Positions 9,220 to 18,639 of a DNA stretch of 64,000 nucleotides are shown here, piece after piece. The stretch is taken from positions 1,364,001 through 1,428,000 of the forward strand of contig CP170457.1 of the NCBI GenBank assembly GCA_047947135.1, in the 5' to 3' direction. The stretch comes from Planctobacterium sp047947135 (lineage in GTDB: Bacteria; Pseudomonadota; Gammaproteobacteria; Enterobacterales; Alteromonadaceae). Under the pieces are notes generated by a model. That model was not told the DNA's origin. It did no database searches and was given only the letters and a program-made list of their open reading frames with translations. Position 1 is the first letter of the stretch. The number at the start of each line of letters is the position of its first letter. The translations under genes were made by a program, and so were the position numbers.

Positions 9220-9999
9220 TCACTGTTCGTAACGCTCCAGTATTTTTCCGAAATGTTTATTGCGAACTTGTTTGATTTCCTTCCAGATGCGATGTGCTAG
9301 TTGGGGATAGTCCTGATAAAACTTTTCACTGAAAACAAGGTAGGCTGTGCGCTCCTGCAATGCGGGAAGTTGGGCATAGATGTTCTCCGCACTGGGATAC
9401 TGATATTGCAACAATAGTTGGCCGGTTTCACAAAAAGTAACGATTCCCTCTGCCTTGTCTTTCAGCAACAGGTCTAACGCCGAAGTCGTAGAGTTGGTGG
9501 TAACAACAGGAATAGAATGCGAGCGCAAAAATGAAAGAACCGAGTAACCCTGTGGCACTGCTAGCGGTTTGTCTGTCGTGTTTCGAAACGCTTTACCAGT
9601 CCAATAAAGAGGTGACTCGGTGTGTGTAAATAAACAATATCTTGCATTTGAAAGCGCTTGGCTTTTATCTACTTGTTGATTTTTTTTCGGATAAACGCCA
9701 ATTGTATCTCGCTCCTGCTTGAAACTGGCAATTATTGCGTCGGCCTGATTGGTTTTTAGTTTATGCAGGCAACGTTTCCAGGGACGGCGATGAAACTGGA
9801 TAGAAATAACTTTCAGATTGTGATCCACTTGCTTGAGCAATTCGATAAAAATACCGGGTTTGTCCTCTGGTGGAACCGAACCTGTACCCATATAATATGG
9901 TTTAAGCTCTTGTTCTTCATAATAAAAATTGACTTTTATCGTGGCAAAACTAAAGCTGCTAAAGCCAAATAGCAGAAGCAAAAAAATTAGCTTTGTCAT
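9220..9999 (-). CDS. periplasmic solute-binding protein, SBP_bac_3-like
   Basis: From the ATG at 9999 the protein opens with a signal peptide (MTKLIFLLLLFGFSSFSFA) and continues with a single binding-protein fold of about 260 residues: GIFIELLKQVDHNLKV, then FHRRPWKRCLHKLKTNQADAI, and a closing helix ending in KHFGKILERY. The ORF extends to 10035, but the 9999 start has an AGAG site at good spacing and gives an intact signal peptide. No ABC permease is nearby. It is divergent from a TonB-dependent receptor, which suggests a periplasmic partner for that receptor's substrate. It resembles the protein at 12239 (both have a PRCL/KRCL motif), so the two may be paralogues flanking the receptor. Confidence 0.8.
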   Translation of the reverse strand: MTKLIFLLLLFGFSSFSFATIKVNFYYEEQELKPYYMGTGSVPPEDKPGIFIELLKQVDHNLKVISIQFHRRPWKRCLHKLKTNQADAIIASFKQERDTIGVYPKKNQQVDKSQALSNARYCLFTHTESPLYWTGKAFRNTTDKPLAVPQGYSVLSFLRSHSIPVVTTNSTTSALDLLLKDKAEGIVTFCETGQLLLQYQYPSAENIYAQLPALQERTAYLVFSEKFYQDYPQLAHRIWKEIKQVRNKHFGKILERYEQ

Positions 10000-10148
10000 T
10001 ATTAAATCTCTACCAGAATTCATGCGCATGGTCACATTTTCAAGCTTTAATAGTAGTTCAAAAACTCGGCCGCTGTGAGATTAATACAAATATTTCCGGT
10101 AAGTATAGTTGCCGAAACGATACGTTAAATAGGATCATTACGATAAAT

Positions 10149-12212
10149 ATGATTACAGGAAAACGACACTTCGCCGCTGGGATCTGTGGGCTCATGACAG
10201 GTGTCATCATGGGCTTTACTCCTGCGACATTTGCAAATGTGCAGGGGAATCCAGAGCAAGCCATCGAGTCAATCGTTGTGCGCAGCTATTTGAGGCCATC
10301 TCAGGTGAGTGATGTGGCTTCCAACATTGCCGTGCTGGATATCACTGCACAACAGAATATCGCCGCGACCCACATCACCGAGCTGTTGCAAACCATACCA
10401 GGTACCTGGATTAGTCGCGGTAACGGACAGGAACACCTCACCGCCATTCGCTCCCCGGTGTTAACAGGGGCGGGTGCCTGTGGGGCATTCTTAATGGCGG
10501 AAGATAATATTCCATTGCGGGCTGCTGGGTTTTGCAATGTAAATCAACTATTTGGCGTAAACACTGAGCAGGCACAAAGTATTGAAGTAATTCGTGGTCC
10601 TGCAGGAGTCTTGTACGGCAGTAATGCGGTGCATGGTGTAATTAATGTCATTACCCCGGATAGCGATTCTTTACCCTATTTCAATCTGGACCTTGGTCCC
10701 AATGAGTATGGCCGGTTCGGTTGGCTAAACAGCGCAGCAACTGACCTGGGGGACCTGACTGTCTATGGCAACTTGACCACCGACGGCGGCTATAAAGATA
10801 ACAGCGGATTTGGTCAGGAAAAGGTGTCGCTGGTACACCAATACCGACATAGTGACTGGCAAAGTAAATCGGTATTCGCTTATAGCAATATTAATCAGGA
10901 AACATCCGGTTTTATTCAGGGAGAAAGAAGCTACGAGGATGCGTCTTTAAAGCGTCAAAACCCCAATCCCGAAGCCTATCGGGACAGTCGTTCGATCCGG
11001 GGGTACTCGCAATGGCGCTATAGTGCCGAAGAAGACAAACAATTGACTCTGACGCCGTATTTTCGCTGGCATGATATGGCATTTTTACAGCATTACCTGC
11101 CTTGGCAGGCGATAGAAAATAATGGTCACAGCAGCGTTGGCCTGATGTCGCAATGGTGGCAGAGGATAGCTGATGTTTCCTATACGTTGGGCTTGGATGT
11201 AGAAGCGACGGAAGGAGATCTGAGTGAGTTTCAACCAGAAGATTTTGCCCCGACATTACCGCAGGGAATGCATTATGATTTCGATGTGAAAGCCACAAGT
11301 GCATCCACCTATTTGGACCTGCAATGGCAGGTAAATGAGGACTGGCAACTGCAACTTGGGGGCCGTTACAGTCTGATTGATTATGATTATGATAACAATC
11401 TGAGTGATGGTAGCGCTTGTGATGAAGCGGTCAATGGCTGTCGTTTTTCTCGGCCTCCCAGTCAAAAGTTATCATTTGATCATTTTACTTACCGTTTGGC
11501 CGGTCTCTATCGGATCAATGACGCGACTCAATTGTTTGCCAATATTACTCAGGGATTTCGCGCACCGCAGGCGACAGAACTGTTTCGTTTGCAGGCAGGG
11601 CAGTTAACAACGGACCTAAAAGAAGAAAAGACGGATGGTATTGAGTTGGGCGTCAGAGGCAACAGCGAAACACTGAATGCAGAGCTGAGTATTTATCAAC
11701 AACAAAAGCAACAGGTGATAATCCAAGATACACAGCGGCAGTTTATCAACGGTGGTGAGACTAAGCATCAGGGGGCCGAATTCGCAATGGGCTGGAAAGT
11801 TCATTCGAATTTTAGCGTTGATGCAGCGCTGACCTATGGTCGACATACTTACGATAATAGCTTGCGAATCAGCCGCGTTAATATCAAGGGGAATGATATT
11901 GATACTGCTCCACGCTGGCTCGGAAATCTCACCGCAAACTGGCAAATAACACCAGACTGGTTATCCCAGTTGGAGTGGCAATTTACCGATGATTACTACT
12001 TAGATCCGGAAAACAGCGCGCAATATTATGGTCATCATTTGTTTAATTGGCGTTTACACTGGCAAATGAATGACGCAATGAAATTGAGCATTCGGGTCAG
12101 AAATCTTCTGGATGAAGACTATGCGGAACGGGCCGATTTTGCCTTTGGTAACTATCGCTATTTTGTTGGTGAACCACGGTCAGTCTTTCTGGGGCTGCGT
12201 TATCAACTGTAG
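10149..12212 (+). CDS. TonB-dependent outer-membrane receptor
   Basis: The frame is open from 9993, but the ATG at 10149 opens a normal signal peptide (MITGKRHFAAGICGLMTG) ending near TFANVQ; earlier codons show no protein character. The plug domain shows ESIVVRSYLRP as TonB box region, ITELLQTIPGTWISRG, and QSIEVIRGPAGVLYGSNAV. The barrel ends with a C-terminal aromatic strand (SVFLGLRYQL). From 10149 the product has about 687 residues, typical for siderophore or vitamin-type receptors. The plug contains two cysteines (GACGAF and AGFCNV). It is flanked on both sides by related periplasmic binding proteins and is close to a hybrid sensor kinase. The substrate is unknown. Confidence 0.93.
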   Translation: MITGKRHFAAGICGLMTGVIMGFTPATFANVQGNPEQAIESIVVRSYLRPSQVSDVASNIAVLDITAQQNIAATHITELLQTIPGTWISRGNGQEHLTAIRSPVLTGAGACGAFLMAEDNIPLRAAGFCNVNQLFGVNTEQAQSIEVIRGPAGVLYGSNAVHGVINVITPDSDSLPYFNLDLGPNEYGRFGWLNSAATDLGDLTVYGNLTTDGGYKDNSGFGQEKVSLVHQYRHSDWQSKSVFAYSNINQETSGFIQGERSYEDASLKRQNPNPEAYRDSRSIRGYSQWRYSAEEDKQLTLTPYFRWHDMAFLQHYLPWQAIENNGHSSVGLMSQWWQRIADVSYTLGLDVEATEGDLSEFQPEDFAPTLPQGMHYDFDVKATSASTYLDLQWQVNEDWQLQLGGRYSLIDYDYDNNLSDGSACDEAVNGCRFSRPPSQKLSFDHFTYRLAGLYRINDATQLFANITQGFRAPQATELFRLQAGQLTTDLKEEKTDGIELGVRGNSETLNAELSIYQQQKQQVIIQDTQRQFINGGETKHQGAEFAMGWKVHSNFSVDAALTYGRHTYDNSLRISRVNIKGNDIDTAPRWLGNLTANWQITPDWLSQLEWQFTDDYYLDPENSAQYYGHHLFNWRLHWQMNDAMKLSIRVRNLLDEDYAERADFAFGNYRYFVGEPRSVFLGLRYQL

Positions 12213-12238
12213 TGATGCAACAATTGGCGTTGCTATGA

Positions 12239-13063
12239 TTATTTTGCTGTATTCTCAGTTGGCCAGTTATTAATCGCTAAATAATAACTCATGACCTGCG
12301 AGTAATAGCTCTGTTGCATTTGTCCTGATGCCTGCCAAATATTCTGCGCTAAAATTGGATGTTGTTCGTAGAATTGTCTGGACAGCATTAGATAATACGG
12401 TTTGTTCACGACAGGTGGGCTAAGTTTTTTAACTGGCGCATTACGCACCTTGGCATCATTGTGGCTGTTGGTGACGACCATCGAGACTCGGCCGGCGAGC
12501 AGCATATTAAATGCTTGTTCGATATTGGGTAGTCTAAGCAGCTTAATATTCATATTCTCCAGCATATATCCGATAGACGCACCAATTTCAATGGCAACTG
12601 GCAAGTGCTTAATATTCGTGAATTTTTCACCGTCAAATTGGATGTCACTTCCCTGTTTTACAAATGCACTATATGAGTCGTTTTTGAAACGACGTGTCAT
12701 ATCTATTTTGCCGTCTTTAAATGGATACAAGCCATACTGACTTCTATCGGCATTGTAGCTGGCGACATTTAAAGCATCGACTTCGCCGCTTTGTAACAGT
12801 TTCAGACAGCGGGGAAAGGGGGCCCTAACCCAGTGAATTTTCAGATTTGTCTGTGCTGCGATATAGCGCATCAAATCAATGTTGATGCCACCACGGGATT
12901 TATGTTCTTCACCGGGTTTGCGCCACAGCGGGAAAAGTTCATTGTCAATCAGGCACACTTCAAGGGTGATCTGTTTTTCACCAGAGGAGTTTGCTGCCAT
13001 TGTGGAAAACGGCAGAGCCAATACCCAGATAGCGAGTAATATTTTACTGAAGTATGGATTCAC
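12239..13063 (-). CDS. periplasmic solute-binding protein coupled to the hybrid kinase
   Basis: This 274-residue protein has a signal peptide (MNPYFSKILLAIWVLALPF, then STMAA) and one SBP_bac_3-like domain: GGINIDLMRYIAAQTNLKI, FPRCLKLLQSGEVDALNVAS, and ASIGYMLENMNIK. Its GTG start overlaps the stop of the upstream histidine kinase gene as GTGA, so the two are translationally coupled. A secreted binding protein made with a sensor kinase suggests that it presents a ligand to the kinase. That is inference; many SBP_bac_3 proteins simply feed transporters. It resembles the binding protein at 9220 on the other side of the TonB receptor. Confidence 0.82.
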   Translation of the reverse strand: MNPYFSKILLAIWVLALPFSTMAANSSGEKQITLEVCLIDNELFPLWRKPGEEHKSRGGINIDLMRYIAAQTNLKIHWVRAPFPRCLKLLQSGEVDALNVASYNADRSQYGLYPFKDGKIDMTRRFKNDSYSAFVKQGSDIQFDGEKFTNIKHLPVAIEIGASIGYMLENMNIKLLRLPNIEQAFNMLLAGRVSMVVTNSHNDAKVRNAPVKKLSPPVVNKPYYLMLSRQFYEQHPILAQNIWQASGQMQQSYYSQVMSYYLAINNWPTENTAK

Positions 13064-16000
13064 GCCAGAGTAGAATTGAGATTGTGTACCATATTTTTAA
13101 TTGTAGTCAGGAATTGTTCAATTTCGGTGGAATTGTCCGGATCATTTTTCAACAGTGTTTTTAATTGCTCTAGTTGGGCTTGCATTGCTTCCCAGCAACA
13201 TCTTTGGATGCGCTTGCTTAGACGATTGATATGCATAATAGCGATACTGGCATTTGCGCAATTGGCGGTTTTTTGAATTTCTTCAATATCGTCTGGTACC
13301 TGGGTCAATAGTTCTTCCAATGAACTCAGGAACAAGGCGACATCCTGCTCATGGTGGCATACTGCAAGCGGAACATTTACGCCCGGCAAATGCAGGCAAC
13401 GATTGGTAAAGTCTATAGCGTTTTCAACGTCGTCGGCCAAATGGTTGCTGGTCTGATTTTTCAGCGTCTCTTCGACACTGGCAAACTTATCACCGATGGC
13501 AGCGAACCCAAATGAGCCCGCGGCCCCCTTAATGCGGTGAGCAATTTCCTGTACTTCATGTAAATCCTGTTGTTGCCAGGCGGTTTCGAATTGCTGCAGG
13601 TCACCTGTCAGTGAGCGGTAATAATCTGCGATGATGGGTAGCATATCGTCGGCACTTAACAAACTTTCGTTACTCCCTTGAGGTGTTAAATAGAGTTCCA
13701 GCGTACGAATAAACTTATGTCTAACTATAGGTTTTGCCAAGTGATTGGTAAAACCCTTTTGCATGTAGGCTGCAATTTCATGGGTCATATTATTTGCCGT
13801 AAGGGCAATAATAGGTAAACTATAGCCACATTTGCGAATTTTTTCTGTGGCTTCGATACCGCTCATACCCGGCATTTGTATATCCATCAGAATCAACTGG
13901 TATTCATTGGCAAATACCTTTTCTAACGCTTGTTCTCCGTTAACCGCGGTGTCAACAAACAAATGCATGCGCTTAAGAATCAAGGTGATCAGATCGAGAT
14001 TATGGGGGTTATCGTCCACTAACAAAACACGATTGCCGGCCAGGCTGGGTAGGCTCTGTTCGGTTGGGGGCCCGACTGGGATTGGTAAATCGACAAAACT
14101 TTCTAATTCAATACTGCATAGTGTTGCTGGGGCGTGGACATTAATCGTAAAGGTGCTACCTAACCCCAATACACTTTGCACCCCTATATCACCACCCAGT
14201 CCTTGTGCCAGTCTCCGGGAGATGCTCAAACCCAGCCCTGTGCCACCGAATTTTCTGGTGGTGGTGGATTCACCCTGCGAGAACGGGTTGAAGATATTTT
14301 GCATAGTGCGGTTATCCATACCGATACCAGAATCTTTCACGACGATGAAAAGTTGCTCATTTTGATACTTTGTCGTCACGGAAATGCTGCCTTCATTGGT
14401 GAACTTGATGGCATTGTTAATGACATTAAACAGGATCTGGCGCAATCGCGTTGGGTCACTTGACACCATCGATGGTTGCGGAAAGTGATGTTCAAAATTG
14501 AGCACCAGATTTTTTTCCCGAGCCAAAGAAGTCATCAATTTTTCGACTTGTGCGTAGACTTTTTGCAGTGATGTAGGGACTTGCTCAAACTCCAGTTTGT
14601 CCGCTTCAATCTTGCTGATATCCAGAATGTCGTTGATGATATGAAGTAAGTGCTGACTATTTTCGGCAATCACATTTAAGATGCGCTTCTGTTGCGTTTC
14701 TTCGACATCGCCTAGCAATATGCTTTCTGTATAGCCAATGATAGAGGTGAGCGGGGTACGGATCTCATGACTCATATTAGCCAGAAAATGACTCTTGGCA
14801 TTGTTGGCACTTTGTAGCTCATCAATCAGATGCTCCATAGCCGTATTTGCCTGGGCCAATGCTTCTGTACGAAGTGAAACCTGTTGTTCCAGACTGGCAG
14901 CCAGCTGGTTATGTGATTGGGTTACCAAACGTAACTTATCCGCAAGGGCAAAGGCCAGCAACAATGAATCCAGGGTGAGACCGAGTAACGCATATAGGTA
15001 GGTGTTCACTGGAGCTGTTTCAAATACCCCCAGGTTAAGTACATTGCCAATGAGATTCGGCAATGCCACGGCGACAAAAGCCAGGACAAAATAGCGTGCC
15101 GGACGGTAGCCTTGTCGCCAACAATATATGCCAGCTATAAGTCCAGATATCAGTGAAACGCTTGTTGTCAGTGTGACCAGGTAGAAACCAAAACTGGGAA
15201 ATAATGCAGAAACAGGTAGTAAAACTAAAGATAGCCAGGCGCTCGCCAGAAGCAGTAAGTCGATTTTTGGTGACAGCTGCGACAAATTCAAAAACGTCCT
15301 GGCAAAATACATACTCAGTGCCGCACCAACTAAAAACGGCGGTAACAATAAAAATTCCACGGGCTGAAAGGAGAATATTTGCCAGAAGCCAAGTACATTA
15401 GCCCAGCCAAGTGCGAAACTTAAAGTGGAAATAGAGTAAAACAAATAGGCTTTTTCTTTGCTGCCCAGATACAAAAACAGATTGTACAAACCCAGAGCCA
15501 GGCAGATACCCAGGCACATAATGATGACGGTGGCTTCGGCTTGCATGGTTTGCGTCGCAATAGGTTCTGGGTAGAGCGTAATATCGTATTCAGCAAGGTA
15601 GTAATCACTGTCAAAAAAGATGGCGATCGTTGCCTGTTCCTGGCTAGGGATGACCGTTGTTGCCCCATAGTGCAATTGTTGATTTTCAGTTCGCAGAAAG
15701 CCGGTGTAATACCAGGACACGTCATTGTCGATGATAACTGCGATATCAATATACTGAATAGTCGCGCCCTTCGGGTGGATATACCAACGTGTTTCGTTGG
15801 TGTCGTTAATGACCTGAAATGTCTGCACAAACCGGCCGTGAAACGCCGCCGGTACGTCAAAGGGTTGTAACTGCTGCAACCACTTCGCCAACGGTTTTGC
15901 TGATAATGGAGGGAGCTCTCCCTGGGGAGTATAGGTTGGGGAAAGGTGTTTAATGTTGTTGCCCTGCAGTTGGCTTAGATGAAAAGGCGCATCTGCACCG

Positions 16001-16122
16001 CCCGCGGTTGCTGCGAGCGCTGGGAAATAGAGTATCGTCAGTATCATCAGACACCAGTTTCGGCATGTCCGATGGTGCCTTGTTCTTCCCTGTCCTGCTA
16101 GTAGGTTATTTATTTTGCGCAT
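13060..16122 (-). CDS. 7TMR-DISM hybrid sensor histidine kinase
   Basis: A 1020-residue membrane kinase. Domains in order: signal peptide, periplasmic 7TMR-DISM extracellular beta domain (about 60-190), seven hydrophobic helices (about 195-400), coiled coil, HisKA with the phospho-accepting His in MSHEIRTPL (about 451), HATPase with VINNAIKFT and GGTGLGLSI (about 560-660), receiver with Asp in LMDIQMPGMSG (about 746), and HPt with His in AHRIKGAAGSFGF (about 861). All catalytic residues needed for a phosphorelay are present. No partner response regulator is encoded nearby, so the final receiver must be elsewhere. The gene overlaps the following binding-protein gene by four bases, which suggests they work together in sensing an extracellular compound. 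Confidence 0.95.
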   Translation of the reverse strand: MRKINNLLAGQGRTRHHRTCRNWCLMILTILYFPALAATAGGADAPFHLSQLQGNNIKHLSPTYTPQGELPPLSAKPLAKWLQQLQPFDVPAAFHGRFVQTFQVINDTNETRWYIHPKGATIQYIDIAVIIDNDVSWYYTGFLRTENQQLHYGATTVIPSQEQATIAIFFDSDYYLAEYDITLYPEPIATQTMQAEATVIIMCLGICLALGLYNLFLYLGSKEKAYLFYSISTLSFALGWANVLGFWQIFSFQPVEFLLLPPFLVGAALSMYFARTFLNLSQLSPKIDLLLLASAWLSLVLLPVSALFPSFGFYLVTLTTSVSLISGLIAGIYCWRQGYRPARYFVLAFVAVALPNLIGNVLNLGVFETAPVNTYLYALLGLTLDSLLLAFALADKLRLVTQSHNQLAASLEQQVSLRTEALAQANTAMEHLIDELQSANNAKSHFLANMSHEIRTPLTSIIGYTESILLGDVEETQQKRILNVIAENSQHLLHIINDILDISKIEADKLEFEQVPTSLQKVYAQVEKLMTSLAREKNLVLNFEHHFPQPSMVSSDPTRLRQILFNVINNAIKFTNEGSISVTTKYQNEQLFIVVKDSGIGMDNRTMQNIFNPFSQGESTTTRKFGGTGLGLSISRRLAQGLGGDIGVQSVLGLGSTFTINVHAPATLCSIELESFVDLPIPVGPPTEQSLPSLAGNRVLLVDDNPHNLDLITLILKRMHLFVDTAVNGEQALEKVFANEYQLILMDIQMPGMSGIEATEKIRKCGYSLPIIALTANNMTHEIAAYMQKGFTNHLAKPIVRHKFIRTLELYLTPQGSNESLLSADDMLPIIADYYRSLTGDLQQFETAWQQQDLHEVQEIAHRIKGAAGSFGFAAIGDKFASVEETLKNQTSNHLADDVENAIDFTNRCLHLPGVNVPLAVCHHEQDVALFLSSLEELLTQVPDDIEEIQKTANCANASIAIMHINRLSKRIQRCCWEAMQAQLEQLKTLLKNDPDNSTEIEQFLTTIKNMVHNLNSTLA

Positions 16123-16315
16123 TGCTCCGTCAACGAAAGCGATTCCAGTAAACCAAACACCTATTATAGTCTGAATAACCGAATTGGATCTCTTCTACAC
16201 TTCTGTGTGTAGGGCTGAAATCACAAAACAGTGTGACATGTATGATGAGTTATAAAACACCGATGGCAACTATGCCACAAATTGTGATTTATACCATGGA
16301 GTAGATCACTTAGTA

Positions 16316-16711
16316 TTGTCGAATGTAATCAATGGAACCCGGAATCAGGGATTTAAGACTAACGTGACAAGTTGCAATCCTGCTTATCAGCGCATCTGGC
16401 AAACTGCACTACATATACCGACTGGCAAAGTGGCCAGCTATGGGCAAGTGGCTGATTTGGCTGGCCTGCCAGGCAGAGCACGGCTCGCCGGGAAAGCGTT
16501 AGGTTATGCGCCGCACAATTTGCCAATACCCTGGCATCGAATATTGCGGGCTAACGGTCAATTAGCGTTTCCAGCAGGATCAGAACAGGCGCGATTACAA
16601 ACCGGGTTGCTGCAGGAAGAAGGGGTTGTGGTGTTGAATAACCGTGTGCGCATGAAGGATTTTCAGTGGCAACCGGACTTATCGGAGTTATTACACAACC
16701 TGAGTTATTAG
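16316..16711 (+). CDS. alkyltransferase-like protein (MGMT fold, no acceptor Cys)
   Basis: The domain matches the DNA-binding part of O6-alkylguanine-DNA alkyltransferases (YQRIWQTALHIPTGKVASYG, then LAGLPGRARLAGKALGYAP). The active-site PCHR motif reads PWHRI, so the acceptor cysteine is replaced by tryptophan. This defines alkyltransferase-like proteins, which bind alkylated guanine and flag it for nucleotide excision repair without repairing it. The start is uncertain: a TTG at 16316 is the longest frame, and a GTG at 16364 gives a start nearer the family's usual length. It appears to be a single-gene unit. Confidence 0.9.
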   Translation: MSNVINGTRNQGFKTNVTSCNPAYQRIWQTALHIPTGKVASYGQVADLAGLPGRARLAGKALGYAPHNLPIPWHRILRANGQLAFPAGSEQARLQTGLLQEEGVVVLNNRVRMKDFQWQPDLSELLHNLSY

Positions 16712-16716
16712 CTGTG

Positions 16717-16896
16717 CTATTCTTCCAACGATTCCAGAATGACACTCAATTGGTCTTGGGTTACGTCGGAAGGGCAAACACCTCGGCTGACTAATTCGCT
16801 TCTCAATCTATCCGGACGAGCACGCCAGGGGCGATTGATATTACGTTTGATATACTGGCTTAATTGTCGTTGCATACTTCGGGTTAAACAGGACAT
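16717..16896 (-). CDS. small basic protein, 59 residues
   Basis: A short frame on the minus strand with an excellent ribosome site (GAGGTAAG) a few bases before its ATG at 16896. The product begins MSCLTRSMQRQLSQYIKRN and ends TQDQLSVILESLEE. It is soluble, rich in Arg in its first half and acidic at the end, consistent with a small helical protein. It lies convergent with the alkyltransferase-like gene, whose stop is 5 bases away. I do not recognise the family. The good ribosome site, compact fit in the gap and natural composition support it being real. Confidence 0.65.
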   Translation of the reverse strand: MSCLTRSMQRQLSQYIKRNINRPWRARPDRLRSELVSRGVCPSDVTQDQLSVILESLEE

Positions 16897-16964
16897 AAAC
16901 TTACCTCGTTTATACTGCCTTTACCCTGTTATCGGAAATTAGAAAAGTTTCTACAGTGTTTTTA

Positions 16965-17603
16965 CTATTGAATAACGACGATGGAATGCCCTTCAAAGGC
17001 AACCAGACCTTGTTCTTCCAGGCTTTTCAATACCTTACCTACCATTTCCCGAGTACAACCAACATGCCGACTTAATTCCTGGCGGGTAATTTTTAACATG
17101 ATGCCATCAGGGTGCGTAATTGCATCTGGTTGCGCTACTAATTCCAACAAGCACGCGGCGACCCGGCCGGTGACATCTAAAAACGCCAGGTCAGTCACTT
17201 TTTTAGAGGTTTTGCGTAACCGCGCAGTAAGCTGGTGGGAGATTGCCATTAAAATATCAGGCTTTTCTTTAGCTAATTCCTGAAACTTGTCATAACCTAT
17301 TTCTGCTATGGTGCAGACTGTTCTCGTACGTATAGTCGCACTGCGTTCATTGGTATCATCAAACAGCCCCATTTCACCAAAAAACGAGCCCTGGTTTAAA
17401 TAGGCAAGTACAATGTCTTTATTGTCTTCATGTTCTCGCACCACAGATACCGAGCCCTTCAGTAAAAAGTACAATTTACTGGTAGGTTCACCTTGACGAA
17501 CAATAACGGCGTGGCGACGATATTCTTTTGTGGTGCACTGATCTAGGAAATAGTCCAAGTAATCCACACCTTTGTATTTGTATTCATTGTTTAAATCAGA
17601 CAC
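16965..17603 (-). CDS. crp: cAMP receptor protein CRP
   Basis: The 212-residue product follows E. coli CRP along its whole length. The cyclic-nucleotide domain has FFGEMGLFDDTNERSATIRT, including the Glu and Arg-Ser that bind cAMP. The hinge is LAFLDVTGRVAACLLEL, and the helix-turn-helix is ITRQELSRHVGCTREMVGKVL, with the Arg, Glu and Lys that read the TGTGA half-site. It is the global carbon-response regulator, acting as a dimer on DNA. It is monocistronic, and the roughly 200 bases upstream hold no other gene. Length and residues are canonical, so function can be transferred with confidence. Confidence 0.96.
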   Translation of the reverse strand: MSDLNNEYKYKGVDYLDYFLDQCTTKEYRRHAVIVRQGEPTSKLYFLLKGSVSVVREHEDNKDIVLAYLNQGSFFGEMGLFDDTNERSATIRTRTVCTIAEIGYDKFQELAKEKPDILMAISHQLTARLRKTSKKVTDLAFLDVTGRVAACLLELVAQPDAITHPDGIMLKITRQELSRHVGCTREMVGKVLKSLEEQGLVAFEGHSIVVIQ

Positions 17604-17799
17604 GAGTATTCACCTGACGCTGAGTAACAGACCAATACCGCTGTCTTTAGTGGTTGTAACCTCAGAATTTCTCTTATTAATAGCGTAAATAGACAATATT
17701 TCATAGCAATAAACACCAGATTTCTTCTAGTTGTTCGGCCAAAGAAGTGAATTTCTGCATTAAATGCCTGTGAAGTAGTTCCCAACTATAAAGAATAGA

Positions 17800-18513
17800 C
17801 TATGTTTCTCTTAATATTTGGTCCCATCGTTGCCACCCCGGCATAAATTTTGTCATCAGGCTATAAAATCTCGGCGTGTGGTGGGTTTCCAACAGGTGCA
17901 CAAGCTCATGTACAAACACCATTTCAGCGCACTCTTTAGGATACTTAACCAGCTCCAATGCTAACCAGATGCGCTTTCGGCTGATATTACAACTGCCCCA
18001 TTTTGTGTGCATTTTACGAATGCCAATATGAGTCGGAACGACCTGCATTTTTGGCGGCCACACCCTTTGCCAATGGTCAATCGCCTCCTGCAATTGTTTG
18101 CGGTACAAGTTTTCAAGTTTTTCGATGCGTTGTTCAGCGGTAAGATTAATACAGGAAAATCCGATGTTCTGGTTGAACGTTAATGCCGCCTTTCGCTGAT
18201 CATGAACATCTTCAACAGGATATTGCATGCCCCACAATGGCAAACATTGCAGAGGTTGATGGTGATTAAATTCACGCTTTTCGATACGCGCCACTTGTTG
18301 ATGTAACCAGATTCGATTGTTTTGTAAAAACTGCTGGATATCTTTTTGCCGCGCCGCCAATGGAACAGACATTAGGACTGTCGCCGTATGAGGGTGTACC
18401 TTTAAACGTAAATACTTTACTTTTTTACGATTAATCTGAATTACATGGCCTTCGAACTCAATCGAATTGCCGGATAGGTTATCTTTAACCTGATGAAGTA
18501 ATTGCTTGAACAA
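17800..18513 (-). CDS. YgjP-type M48-like metalloprotein
   Basis: A 237-residue soluble protein of the YgjP / DUF45 family. It shows the family start (INRKKVKYLRLKVHPHTATV), KWGSCN, and the zinc site FVHELVHLLETHHTPRF with the HExxH-like HELVH and a further His. Family members are annotated as M48-like metallopeptidases, and one has been described as a nucleotide pyrophosphatase, so the substrate is unsettled. The start is a TTG at 18513 giving MFKQLLHQVKD; no upstream ATG improves it. It is divergent from the antiporter gene. Confidence 0.85.
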   Translation of the reverse strand: MFKQLLHQVKDNLSGNSIEFEGHVIQINRKKVKYLRLKVHPHTATVLMSVPLAARQKDIQQFLQNNRIWLHQQVARIEKREFNHHQPLQCLPLWGMQYPVEDVHDQRKAALTFNQNIGFSCINLTAEQRIEKLENLYRKQLQEAIDHWQRVWPPKMQVVPTHIGIRKMHTKWGSCNISRKRIWLALELVKYPKECAEMVFVHELVHLLETHHTPRFYSLMTKFMPGWQRWDQILRET

Positions 18514-18639
18514 CGATTTTGGACGATGTTAAGAAGTGATGCTGATATGGTAACAAGAGCTACACTTAAAACGTAGATTAGATTTCGATAAAGCCGCAAT
18601 AAACGGGTCTTTATCACCATGTAAGGACCTAAGAATAAC

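Noticed and set aside
16213..16245. TCACA...TGTGA arrangement resembling a CRP site
   Set aside because: The half-sites are in the reverse order of a CRP site (TGTGA-N6-TCACA), so CRP would not bind as a dimer.
17591..17785. 64-codon frame overlapping the crp start region
   Set aside because: It covers the crp promoter region, has no ribosome site and shows no recognisable protein pattern.
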